Positions 51,834 through 59,484 of a DNA stretch of 64,000 bases are shown one piece after another. The notes under the pieces are model-generated. The model was not told the origin of the DNA. It did no database searches and saw only the letters and a program-made list of their open reading frames with translations. Every line of letters begins with the position of its first letter. Within the stretch, counting starts at the first letter, position 1. Source of the DNA: Bradyrhizobium cenepequi (lineage in GTDB: Bacteria > Pseudomonadota > Alphaproteobacteria > Rhizobiales > Xanthobacteraceae); contig NZ_JAGKJI010000016.1 in assembly GCF_020329485.1 (NCBI RefSeq), forward strand, positions 84,572-148,571. The letters run 5' to 3'. A program made the translations under genes and the position numbers.

Positions 51834-52981
51834 CGGTTCCGCTCCGACTTCACATAGATCTTCTGCCGCTTGAACGTGGCGCGCTTGTAGAGCGGGAACA
51901 CCTGGAAGAAGAGCTTTATCTTCAGCCAGCGGCCGTAAAGCCCGAGCGGCTCGAACAGCACGAACAGCACGATGATAATGCCGTAGATCGCGCCCTTCAG
52001 CCCATTGGCGGAAGCAAACGCCGCGACCGCGTCCTGGATATGCGCGGCGCGCTCGGTGCCGGCGCCAAGCGTCGCGGCGAGGCCTGCGATCACGCCGGGC
52101 ATGTCGTCCTTCAGGTAGGTCAGGAACGGATCGATCATGACGAGGAAAATCGCCCCCAGCACTGCGCCGTGCAGGCTGAACGCGCCACCGATCAGGATCA
52201 CGATGATGAACTCGATGGAGAGCTGGAGCGTGAACATTTCCGGGCTGATGAAGGAGAGCTTGTGCGCGAACAGCACGCCGGCAAGGCCGGTGATGGCGGC
52301 GCTGATCGCAAACGATTTCACCTTGTAGAGCGAGACGTTGATGCCCATGCTGCGCGCCGCCGTCTCGCTGTCCCGGATCGCGACGAAGGCGCGGCCTGTC
52401 GGCGAGCGCAACAAGTTCAGCGATCCGACGATGGTCAGCACCAGCACCGCCAGGCAGAGATAATAGAAGGTCGGCCCGTCGCGCGGCACCGCGGTGCCGA
52501 GGAAATAGAGCGTCTTGACCCGCATGCCCTCATTGCCATGGGTCACGCTCTCCCAGCGCGCCAGGATCTCCTCGACGATGAAGGCAAAGGAGATGGTGGC
52601 GATGACGAGATAGATGCCCTGTAGTCGAAGCGCCGGGAATCCGACGAGCGCGCCGACCACGCCGGTCAACAGACCCGCCGTAAGGAAGTAGACCGGAAAG
52701 GGCACGTTGAACTGCTGCAGATAGGCGGCGGTATAGGCACCAATCGCGAGAAACGCCGCATGGCCTAACGAGGCTTGTCCGGTAAAGCCCGTGAGGATCA
52801 ATAGCCCGACGCCGACGATGGCGTAGATGCAGACGAAGACGAGTTGGCTCATCAGATAGCTCGAGAGCACGTAAGGCGCGATCAGGAGCACTGCCAGCAA
52901 CAGGCCATAGGAGAAGACGTAACCCGAATGCGGGAACAGCTTGATGTCGTCTTCGTAGTCGGTCTTGAACAGGAATCGCAT
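51830..52981 (-). CDS. livM: ABC transporter permease, LivM type, 383 aa
   Basis: Inner-membrane permease with about nine hydrophobic helices. The LivM pattern GLLILTGFTGQASLGHAAFLAIGAYTAAYL is at about 59-88, and the EAA-like loop FVAIRDSETAARSMGINVSLYK follows. The frame is open for 1900 bases upstream, but ATG 52981 is the only sensible start; it lies five bases downstream of livH. The upstream part of the long frame is the antisense of livH. Last about 50 residues are basic and cytoplasmic. Confidence 0.9.
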   Translation of the reverse strand: MRFLFKTDYEDDIKLFPHSGYVFSYGLLLAVLLIAPYVLSSYLMSQLVFVCIYAIVGVGLLILTGFTGQASLGHAAFLAIGAYTAAYLQQFNVPFPVYFLTAGLLTGVVGALVGFPALRLQGIYLVIATISFAFIVEEILARWESVTHGNEGMRVKTLYFLGTAVPRDGPTFYYLCLAVLVLTIVGSLNLLRSPTGRAFVAIRDSETAARSMGINVSLYKVKSFAISAAITGLAGVLFAHKLSFISPEMFTLQLSIEFIIVILIGGAFSLHGAVLGAIFLVMIDPFLTYLKDDMPGVIAGLAATLGAGTERAAHIQDAVAAFASANGLKGAIYGIIIVLFVLFEPLGLYGRWLKIKLFFQVFPLYKRATFKRQKIYVKSERNR

Positions 52982-52986
52982 GCTGC

Positions 52987-53862
52987 TCAAACCTTCTTGC
53001 GCACGTGAAGGCCGAACAGGCCTTCGGGCTTCAGCAGCAGCACCGCGAGCAGCACGATATAGGGTGCGACGTCCTTCCACCCTTGCGGCAGGTAGAAGCC
53101 TGCCATGCTCTCGATCACCCCGATCAGCACGCCGCCAACCACGGCGCCAGGAATTGATCCGAAGCCGCCGAGCACGGCGGCCGGAAACGCCTTCAATCCC
53201 AGTACCAGTCCGACATTTGAATGGATGAAAGTGATCGGCGCCAGCAGCACGCCGGCGCAGGTCGCGACCGCCGCCGAGATCGCCCACACGATCGAGACCA
53301 CGCGCTTGACCGGAATGCCCATGTAATAGGCGGCCAGCATGTTCTCCGAGCTCGCCCGCATTGCGGTGCCGAGCGTGGTGCGGTTGAAGAACAGGTAGAG
53401 CAGCGCGCACAGGATGATGGTCGCCGCGATCACCGACAGCTTGTCGTAGGCGAGCACGAGGCCGCCGATGCGCAGGACGCCCTGGCTGAACGGGGTCTCG
53501 ATCTTGAAATCGTCGGTGCCCCAGATGATGCCGGCGACCGAGCGCAGGAAATAACCGAGGCCGATGGTCGCCATAATGATGGAGAACTGCGGATAACCGA
53601 GGATCGGCCGCACCACCACCCGCTCCGCCAGCATGCCGAACAGCGCCATTGCCGCCACCGCGCCGGCAAAGCCGAGCCAGTAATTGAGGCCGAGCATGCC
53701 GATGAAGGTGAAGGCGAAGAAGCCACCCAGCATCATCAGATCGCCCTGGGCAAAATTGACGACTTCGGTTGCCTTGTAAACAAGCACGAAGCCGAGCGCG
53801 ATCAGGCCGTAAACGCAGCCAAGCGCAATGCCGCTGACGAGCTGCTGAACAAAGTCCAGCAT
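52987..53862 (-). CDS. livH: ABC transporter permease, LivH type, 291 aa
   Basis: First gene of the liv-type operon. The LivH pattern is clear: LVSGIALGCVYGLIALGFVL, KATEVVNFAQGDLMMLGGFF, RASSENMLAAYYMGIPVKR and AAVLGGFGSIPGAVVGGVLIG. ATG 53862 has GGAGGG upstream; a start seven codons earlier has none. The operon order is livH-livM-livG-livF-CoA ligase-binding protein. Confidence 0.9.
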   Translation of the reverse strand: MLDFVQQLVSGIALGCVYGLIALGFVLVYKATEVVNFAQGDLMMLGGFFAFTFIGMLGLNYWLGFAGAVAAMALFGMLAERVVVRPILGYPQFSIIMATIGLGYFLRSVAGIIWGTDDFKIETPFSQGVLRIGGLVLAYDKLSVIAATIILCALLYLFFNRTTLGTAMRASSENMLAAYYMGIPVKRVVSIVWAISAAVATCAGVLLAPITFIHSNVGLVLGLKAFPAAVLGGFGSIPGAVVGGVLIGVIESMAGFYLPQGWKDVAPYIVLLAVLLLKPEGLFGLHVRKKV

Positions 53863-54175
53863 CACTTTCCCTCCCCGATGCACGGCGATTCTTGGCGATC
53901 GCTCGTTGCATCCCGCTTCCGCCCTCCTCTTCTTGGGAGCGCTGGAAGCTGCCTATGTCCGGCGGCGATTTGAGCGCAAAGCGGGAACCAAAGTCAACAA
54001 AGCGCTGCGCCCGCCGCTTGGCATAATTGCGCAGAAATGCCGCAGCCCGCCATTCTCCGGCATTGCCGGCGATTTGCAGCCGCGCCGAAACGCTTTTCGG
54101 CCCAGATCTGCAGCATGACGGCTGCCCGATTCGACGATAGAGTAGCAAGGACGTCACCGCTGACGGACCTTGCCC
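53863..54175. other. Divergent intergenic region between livH and an MBL-fold gene
   Basis: No coding potential or repeat of the families listed. It must hold the promoter for the liv operon on the minus strand and that of the MBL-fold gene on the plus strand. I see no clear operator. Confidence 0.55.
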
Positions 54176-54985
54176 ATGTTGCGATCGATCCTCGCCGCCT
54201 TCGCCCTGCTCGGCCTCAGCATCGCAGCCCATGCCCAGGAGACGCAGCGCAGCGAATGCCTGGCGATGGCCAACGCACCGCCGCACGCCGCGCCGGTCAG
54301 CCTGCGCCGGATCGCCAAGGCCGACGAAGTCGCGATCACCTATGCCGGGCACTCCACCTATTACATCGACACCCCCGGCGGCATCCGGATCGCGACCGAT
54401 TACAATGGCGTCTACCGCACCGGACGCCTGCCCGATGTCGTCACCATGAACCGGGCGCACGGCACGCACTACACGCTGTTTCCCGACCCGAAGATTCCGC
54501 ACGTGCTGCATGGCTGGGGCGAGAACGGACAGGCCGCGCATTACGCGACGCGGATCGGCGATGTCTTCATCCGCAATGTCACCACCGACATCCGCCGCTA
54601 CTATGGCGACGATTCCGGCACCGACATGATCAAGGACGGCAACTCGATCTTCATCTTCGAGGTCGCCGGCCTCTGCATCGGCCATCTCGGCCATTTGCAC
54701 CACAAGCTCGACGAGAGCCATTTTGCGGCGATCGGCCGGCTCGACATCGTGATGGTGCCGATCGACGGCACCTACACCATGTCGCTTGACGGCGTCTCCG
54801 AAATCACCAAGCGCCTGCGCGCCGCCGTGGTGTTGCCGATGCACCGCTTCGCCACACCGCTCGACGAGTTCATGCGCATGATCGGCCAACAGTTCGAGAT
54901 CGACCAGCGCAGCGAGCGAACGCTGCGGATTTCGCGCGATACGCTGCCATCGACGCCGACCGTGATCATCCTCGACGGTGTCTAG
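54176..54985 (+). CDS. MBL-fold metallo-hydrolase-like protein with altered metal motif, 269 aa
   Basis: UlaG-like metallo-beta-lactamase fold: ITYAGHSTYYIDTPGGIRIATDYNG near 53-77 is the usual opening. The expected His-x-His-x-Asp-His metal motif reads Arg93-Ala-His95-Gly-Thr-His98, so the first His and the Asp are replaced. CIGHLGHLHHKL and VVLPMHRF supply further His residues. A signal peptide (SILAAFALLGLSIAAHA) puts it in the periplasm. Start ATG 54176 (a TTG at 54170 is possible); no strong ribosome site. Possibly an enzyme with a single metal or a binding protein. Confidence 0.75.
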   Translation: MLRSILAAFALLGLSIAAHAQETQRSECLAMANAPPHAAPVSLRRIAKADEVAITYAGHSTYYIDTPGGIRIATDYNGVYRTGRLPDVVTMNRAHGTHYTLFPDPKIPHVLHGWGENGQAAHYATRIGDVFIRNVTTDIRRYYGDDSGTDMIKDGNSIFIFEVAGLCIGHLGHLHHKLDESHFAAIGRLDIVMVPIDGTYTMSLDGVSEITKRLRAAVVLPMHRFATPLDEFMRMIGQQFEIDQRSERTLRISRDTLPSTPTVIILDGV

Positions 54986-54997
54986 GGAGCACCTCGC

Positions 54998-56254
54998 TTA
55001 CGCCCACTCGCCCTTGCGGAAGACGGGCACGCGGCTGCCGTCGGTCCTGACGCCATCGATATCGGTCTGATCGGAGCCGATCATCCAGTCGATATGGATC
55101 AGGCTCTGGTTGCCGCCTTGGGCCGCAATCTGCTGCGGCGTCAGCTTGTCACCATCGATGAAGCATTTCGAATAGCACTGGCCGAGCGCGATGTGGGAGG
55201 CGGCGTTCTCGTCGAACAGGGTGTTGAAGAACAACAATCCGCTCTTCGAGATCGGCGAGGAGTGCGGCACCAGCGCGACCTCGCCGAGGCGGCGCGCGCC
55301 CTCGTCGGTATCGAGCACCTTCCTCAGCACCTCCTCGCCGCACGAGGCCTTGGCGTCAATGATCCGCCCTTCCTCGAACCTGACCTGGATATTGTCGATC
55401 AGGGTGCCCTGGTAGGACAGCGGCTTCGAGCTCACGACATGGCCGCTGACGCGGCGGCAATGCGGGGTGGTGAAGACCTCTTCCGTCGGGATGTTGGCGT
55501 TGCAGGTGATGCCGTTCCTGGCGACCGAGGCGCCGCCTTCCCATTCATGGCCGTCGGCGAGCCCGATCGTGAGATCGGTGCCGGGACCGGTGTAATGCAG
55601 CGCGTGGAAGCGCTGGGCGTTCAGCCATTGGGTCCGCTCGCGCAGCACCGCATTGTGCGTCTCCCAGGCAGCCACTGCGCCATCCTGGTCGACGCGGGAC
55701 GCCGCAAAGATCGCATCCGCGAGCTTTGCCACCGCGGTCTCCAGGGGATCGTCAGGAAAAACCTGCTTGGCCCAGGATGCGCTGGGATAGGCGATGATGT
55801 TCCAGTTGACCTCGAAATTGACGATCTTCTCCAGCGCCGGCTGGTAGGCGACCGAATTGGCCTTGCTGGCGCGCGCAACCTTGGTCGGGTCCTCGCCCGA
55901 CAGCAGCATCGGATTGTCGCCGACCACCGCCAGCCGCGCGGTGTTGGCGGAGAATGCCTTCGCCATGCCCTCATAGAGCCAGTTCGCCGCGCGATCGAAG
56001 CAATCGCTGTGGCCATAACGATATCGCGCCAGCGTAACCTCTTCATCCGACAGGATCGGCGTGACCAGGCCGGCGCCGGCCTTGTAGGCGTGTACCGCCA
56101 GCCGCCGCACCAGCGGCAGCGCCGACGACGGCGCGGTCAGGAGCAGATCCTGTCCCGGCTGCAATCCGAGCCCGACCTTGATGGCGACTTCGGCGAGGCG
56201 GTCGAGTTTTGCGGGATCGATCACGGCGGAAAGATTGCGTTGGGTTGCGGTCAT
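54998..56254 (-). CDS. Aminopeptidase, M29 family (AmpS/AmpT type), 418 aa
   Basis: Cytoplasmic metallo-aminopeptidase of family M29, removing N-terminal residues from peptides. Family strings are visible: LTAPSSALPLVRRLAVHAYKAGA, TDLTIGLADGHEWEGGASV, NIPTEEVFTTPHCRRVSGHV and HIALGQCYSKCF, with the metal-binding Glu and His residues in the last three. Length fits. ATG 56254; ends only 13 bases from the convergent MBL gene. The lyase gene 54 bases upstream on the same strand may be in one transcript. Confidence 0.87.
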   Translation of the reverse strand: MTATQRNLSAVIDPAKLDRLAEVAIKVGLGLQPGQDLLLTAPSSALPLVRRLAVHAYKAGAGLVTPILSDEEVTLARYRYGHSDCFDRAANWLYEGMAKAFSANTARLAVVGDNPMLLSGEDPTKVARASKANSVAYQPALEKIVNFEVNWNIIAYPSASWAKQVFPDDPLETAVAKLADAIFAASRVDQDGAVAAWETHNAVLRERTQWLNAQRFHALHYTGPGTDLTIGLADGHEWEGGASVARNGITCNANIPTEEVFTTPHCRRVSGHVVSSKPLSYQGTLIDNIQVRFEEGRIIDAKASCGEEVLRKVLDTDEGARRLGEVALVPHSSPISKSGLLFFNTLFDENAASHIALGQCYSKCFIDGDKLTPQQIAAQGGNQSLIHIDWMIGSDQTDIDGVRTDGSRVPVFRKGEWA

Positions 56255-56308
56255 GCTGGATCCTTGATTAGGTCGCTGCAGCAGAGATAGGCGAACGGTA
56301 CCGGCCCT

Positions 56309-57670
56309 TCAACGTTTCACCGAGGACAGCACCCGGTCCACCATCTCCGGTGCAAGCCCGAGATAATTTTTCGGTGATGTCAGCCGCTCGATCGTTCCCC
56401 GATCGATGCGGTTTGAGACCCTTAGGTCGGCCGAGAGCGCATCCGCGAGCGTCATATTCTTTTCGCTGGCGACGCGGCAGGCATCATAGACGACGTCATG
56501 CGCTTCCTGCCGGCCGATTTCGGGCGCGAGCCCCATCATCACGGCTTCCGCGACGATGAGCCCGCGGCTGATGTTGAGATTGTCGGCCATTTTCTTCTCG
56601 TCGACAATCAGTCCGCCGAGCGCGAATTTGGCCTGGTGCAGGCTGCCTGCGGCCAGCACGAAACTTTCGGGGATCGCCATCCATTCGGCATGCCAGGGGC
56701 CAGTGGCACGCTCGAAGTCCTGCACCATCGCATCCAGCATCAAGCCGGCATGCTGACGCACCGCCTTCGCCGCGGCCAGCATCAGTTCCGAGGAAATCGG
56801 GTTGCGCTTCTGCGGCATGGTCGAGGAAGCGCCGCGCCCCTTCACGAAAGGCTCGTAGACTTCGGCGAATTCGGTCGAGGCCATGATCATGATGTCGAGC
56901 GCGATCTTGCCGAGGGAACCGGTGACGAGCGCCAGGAAGTTCACGGCTTCCGCAAACCCGTCGCGCGCGACATGCCAGGTGGCAACGGGAACGCCGAGGC
57001 CGAGTTCCTCGCACAGCGCCCGCTGCACCGCGAATCCCTTGTCGCCAAGGGAGGCGAGCGTGCCGGCGGCGCCGGCGAACTGGCCGACCAGCACCCGCGG
57101 CTTGAGCTGCGCCAGCCGTTCGGCATGGCGGTCGAAGGCTGCAAGCCAGATCGCCGCCTTGTAGCCGAAGGTTACGGGAAGCGCCTGCTGCAGATGGGTG
57201 CGGCCCGCCATCGCCGTATCGCGGTGACGGCGGGAGAGATCGGCGAGGATGCCGCGCAGGGCCGCGATGTCGTCTTCGATGATTTTCAAGCCGTCGCGCA
57301 ATTGCAGGACCACGGCGGTATCCATGATGTCCTGCGTGGTCGCGCCCCAATGCACGTAACGGCCGGCTTCGCCACATTGCTTTGCGAGCTGATGCACCAG
57401 CGGCAGAATCGGATAGCCGACGATGTCGGTCTCCTGCCGCAACAGGTCGAAATCGAGCGCCGAGACATCGACACGCTTGGCGATCTCGTCCGCAGCCTGC
57501 CGCAGGATGACGCCGCAACGCGCCTCGGCTCTTGCCAGGGCAACCTCGACCTCGGCATAGCGCGCGATCAGGCGCAGATCGGAAAATACCTCGCGCATCG
57601 CCGACGTGCTGAAGGCATCGCGGAACAGGACGGAGTCGAGGACGGTGGTCGCAGCGGGAAAGACAGGCAT
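56309..57670 (-). CDS. Fumarase/aspartase superfamily lyase, PcaB-like, 453 aa
   Basis: Lyase of the adenylosuccinate lyase/3-carboxymuconate cycloisomerase branch. Superfamily signature GRGASSTMPQKRNP is intact; GATTQDIMDT and GRTHLQQALPVTFGYK carry the catalytic His region. Length and the GRTxLQQALPxTFG wording resemble PcaB, the cycloisomerase of the protocatechuate pathway, but no other pca gene is near. An adenylosuccinate-lyase-like function on another substrate is possible. I start at ATG 57670; the frame remains open upstream through a repeat and gives no better start. Confidence 0.82.
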   Translation of the reverse strand: MPVFPAATTVLDSVLFRDAFSTSAMREVFSDLRLIARYAEVEVALARAEARCGVILRQAADEIAKRVDVSALDFDLLRQETDIVGYPILPLVHQLAKQCGEAGRYVHWGATTQDIMDTAVVLQLRDGLKIIEDDIAALRGILADLSRRHRDTAMAGRTHLQQALPVTFGYKAAIWLAAFDRHAERLAQLKPRVLVGQFAGAAGTLASLGDKGFAVQRALCEELGLGVPVATWHVARDGFAEAVNFLALVTGSLGKIALDIMIMASTEFAEVYEPFVKGRGASSTMPQKRNPISSELMLAAAKAVRQHAGLMLDAMVQDFERATGPWHAEWMAIPESFVLAAGSLHQAKFALGGLIVDEKKMADNLNISRGLIVAEAVMMGLAPEIGRQEAHDVVYDACRVASEKNMTLADALSADLRVSNRIDRGTIERLTSPKNYLGLAPEMVDRVLSSVKR

Positions 57671-57769
57671 GGCGGGCGTTTCGCTTTTCGCTTTGTGCTG
57701 TGGTTGGCGCGGGCAGCGTAGCGCAATATTGGGGGCGTAGTTAGGACGCAAGCGCAAGGCCGGATTTCG

Positions 57770-57889
57770 CAGGGTGGGCAAAGGCGCGCTAGCGCCGTGC
57801 CCACCATCCAGCACCGCGTTCGCGATGGTGGGCACGCTTCCACCTTCGCTCTGCGAGCTACGGCGGACAAGTCGCCTTGCCCACCCTAC
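57770..57889. repeat. Inverted repeat, AGGGTGGGCAAAG family, copy 3
   Basis: Outer arms AGGGTGGGCAAAG and CCTTGCCCACCCT with a GTGCCCACCATC / GATGGTGGGCAC inner pair. Longer than the other copies because of extra central sequence. Confidence 0.75.
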
Positions 57890-57949
57890 GGCGTCGCCAC
57901 GGCTTATGATTCAGATTTCAAACAGCGGAGGGGATGTGAGTCTATATTC

Positions 57950-58430
57950 TCGCGGCATGATGTGCCCGAGGTTTGCGTCTCGTTCGCCCTCCTCGATAGC
58001 AGAGGGCGCAGGGAAAGCCGGGTGCCGGTCGCACCCGTGGGCCCCGTGCAACAAAAAGCACGGGGGTAGGACCACAGGTCAACCGGAGCAACACCGGCTT
58101 TCCCTGCGCAGTGGTTTACGGCTTACTTCGTGCTCTCCCCGGTGACCGGGCTTTCTTGCCACCGTCGCCCGCGGCAGCTCTTGCTGCTCGCGAACTTAGC
58201 GCCAGCGTCGGGGCGCCAGAACCACACGACTTCGCCGTCCGCCATGCGCGTGCTCGTCAGTCACACCCATCGCGTCCACCGCATCTCACCGCAACGTTCG
58301 TGACGACCGCGACCCGCCCCTCATTCGCGCTGAGACGCGCGGAGTCATAGTGCTGATTTGCCCGACGGCGAAAGCGGAATGTTTTTTGCGGAAGGAGTGG
58401 ACAGGGCAAATCACATTGAAATCGCTCGCG
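57950..58430. ncRNA. Structured repetitive element, possible noncoding RNA or non-autonomous mobile element
   Basis: Contains a perfect 15-base inverted repeat CGCAGGGAAAGCCGG (58007-58021) / CCGGCTTTCCCTGCG (58094-58108). Nested inside is CCCCGTGC (58042-58049) / GCACGGGG (58058-58065). Downstream come GCAGC-TCTT-GCTGC and a distal TTTGCCC / GGGCAAA pair (near 58358 and 58407). No coding frame spans it. I recall similar blocks dispersed in Bradyrhizobium-type genomes but know no established name or function. Confidence 0.5.
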
Positions 58431-58444
58431 AATTTTTCTCCGCC

Positions 58445-58551
58445 GTCATTCCGGGGCGCGACGAAGTCGCGAGCCCGGAATCCATTGCGCCACTTGCGCT
58501 GGCGGAGAAATGGATTCCGGGCCCGATGCTTCGCATCGCCCCCGGAATGAC
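58445..58551. repeat. Palindromic repeat, GTCATTCCGGGGC family, copy 3
   Basis: Ends GTCATTCCGGGGC and CCCCGGAATGAC with GGAATCCAT / ATGGATTCC inner arms. Follows the structured element. Confidence 0.8.
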
Positions 58552-58571
58552 GAGAGTGAGACGCCCGTGGC

Positions 58572-58610
58572 CCATCCCTCGAGACGCCGCTTACGCGGCT
58601 CCTCGGGATG
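58572..58610. repeat. Half-copy of the CTCGAGAC/GGCTCCT repeat
   Basis: CATCCCTCGAGACGCCGC followed by TTACGCGGCTCCTCGGGATG; a single hairpin, related to 143-244. Ends 20 bases before the PdeM stop. Confidence 0.6.
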
Positions 58611-58630
58611 AAGGTGGCTTGTGGCGGCAG

Positions 58631-59329
58631 TCAGTAGCAGCGCGAAGCGGCGATGGTGTGCAGCTTGGTGTCGCCGAGGAGGTGGGCGGTGAAGGCTGGC
58701 GTGCCGAAGAGTTTTGCGAAGGCGACGTCGCGGATGCTGAGGCCGCCGGCGTAGGCGCCGAAGGCCGGCATCACGGCGCGTTCGCCGTCGCTGGCGAAGC
58801 AGCGACGCTCGACCGCGCGGCCGCGCGTTGAGACGCGGGCCTTGGGATGAAGATGGCCGGCGATCTCGCCGATGGCGCCGGTCGGCTCATGGCGGAATCT
58901 GATCCGGCCGATCGCGACTTCGGTGGCGACCATGCCGCCGAGATCGGACGGCAGGGCCGGGTCGTGGTTGCCCGAGATCCAGACCCAGTCGCGCCGCGCC
59001 TGCAGCGCGGTGATGGCGTCGCGATCCTGCGCGCCGAGCCGCTCATGCGCGCGCCGGTCGTGAAAACTGTCGCCGAGCGCGATCACCATGCGCGGATCAT
59101 GCCGCGCGACCACGGCGGCGAGCCGGCCCAGGGTCGCGGCGGTATCGTAGGGCGGCAGCAACACGCCACGCGTGGCGAAGCTCGAACCTTTCTCCAGGTG
59201 CAGGTCGGAGACGACGAGCAGGCGCTGCTCTTCCCAGAACAAGGCGCCGGAGAGATCGGCGACGAATGGTACGCCAGCGACCTCGAAAGTACTTGGGGGA
59301 TCGGCGGAAGGCGCAACGTTCTCCGTCAT
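58631..59329 (-). CDS. pdeM: Ligase-associated DNA damage response endonuclease PdeM, 232 aa
   Basis: Calcineurin-like metallophosphoesterase. Metal-ligand motifs are DLHLEKGSS (Asp42, His44), GDSFHD (Asp87), GNHDP (Asn121, His122) and GHLHPK (His159, His161). The family sits with a DEXH helicase, an ATP-dependent ligase and an exonuclease in a DNA repair gene set; here only the helicase is adjacent. ATG 59329 lies within the edge of a palindromic repeat (the GTCATG box), so the sequence before it is repeat, and no good ribosome site is seen. The frame remains open upstream to 59488, but that part is repeat-derived. Confidence 0.85.
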   Translation of the reverse strand: MTENVAPSADPPSTFEVAGVPFVADLSGALFWEEQRLLVVSDLHLEKGSSFATRGVLLPPYDTAATLGRLAAVVARHDPRMVIALGDSFHDRRAHERLGAQDRDAITALQARRDWVWISGNHDPALPSDLGGMVATEVAIGRIRFRHEPTGAIGEIAGHLHPKARVSTRGRAVERRCFASDGERAVMPAFGAYAGGLSIRDVAFAKLFGTPAFTAHLLGDTKLHTIAASRCY

Positions 59330-59434
59330 GGGCGGGCTCGTCCCGCCAATCCACGTTCTTGCCACACCAAGAAGAACGTGGATGCCCGGGACACCTGCGT
59401 GAAGACGCGCTTCGCGCTTTTGCCCGGGCATGAC
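59325..59434. repeat. Palindromic repeat, GTCATGGGCGGG...TGCCCGGGCATGAC family
   Basis: Same family as 14755-14842. Its GTCAT end supplies the start codon of pdeM on the minus strand. Fills the gap between pdeM and the helicase stop. Confidence 0.75.
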
Positions 59435-59484
59435 GATGTGGAGAGATCGAAGCTCTGCGGATTCATTTTCTTTGCTACGATGCC

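Larger units (their letters stand above)
57671..58630. other. Repeat-rich intergenic region
   Basis: Nearly 1 kb without a credible gene. It holds four elements in a row: a GGTGGGCAAAG inverted repeat (57770-57889), a structured element of about 480 bases (57950-58430), a GTCATTCCGGGGC palindrome (58445-58551) and a half-copy of the CTCCTCA repeat (58572-58610). Open frames inside are short and repeat-derived. Confidence 0.75.

Noticed and set aside
52982..54889. Possible N-terminal extension of LivM to 1019 residues
   Set aside because: The extra part is antisense or out of frame relative to livH and the MBL gene; the LivM protein starts at 52981 with family-typical length.
56309..57670. 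Assignment of the lyase as true PcaB
   Set aside because: Sequence wording is PcaB-like, but no other protocatechuate gene is present, so I keep only the superfamily-level call.
57797..58350. Short open frames within the repeat-rich gap
   Set aside because: They follow repeat sequence and the structured element, and change with each repeat copy; not genes.
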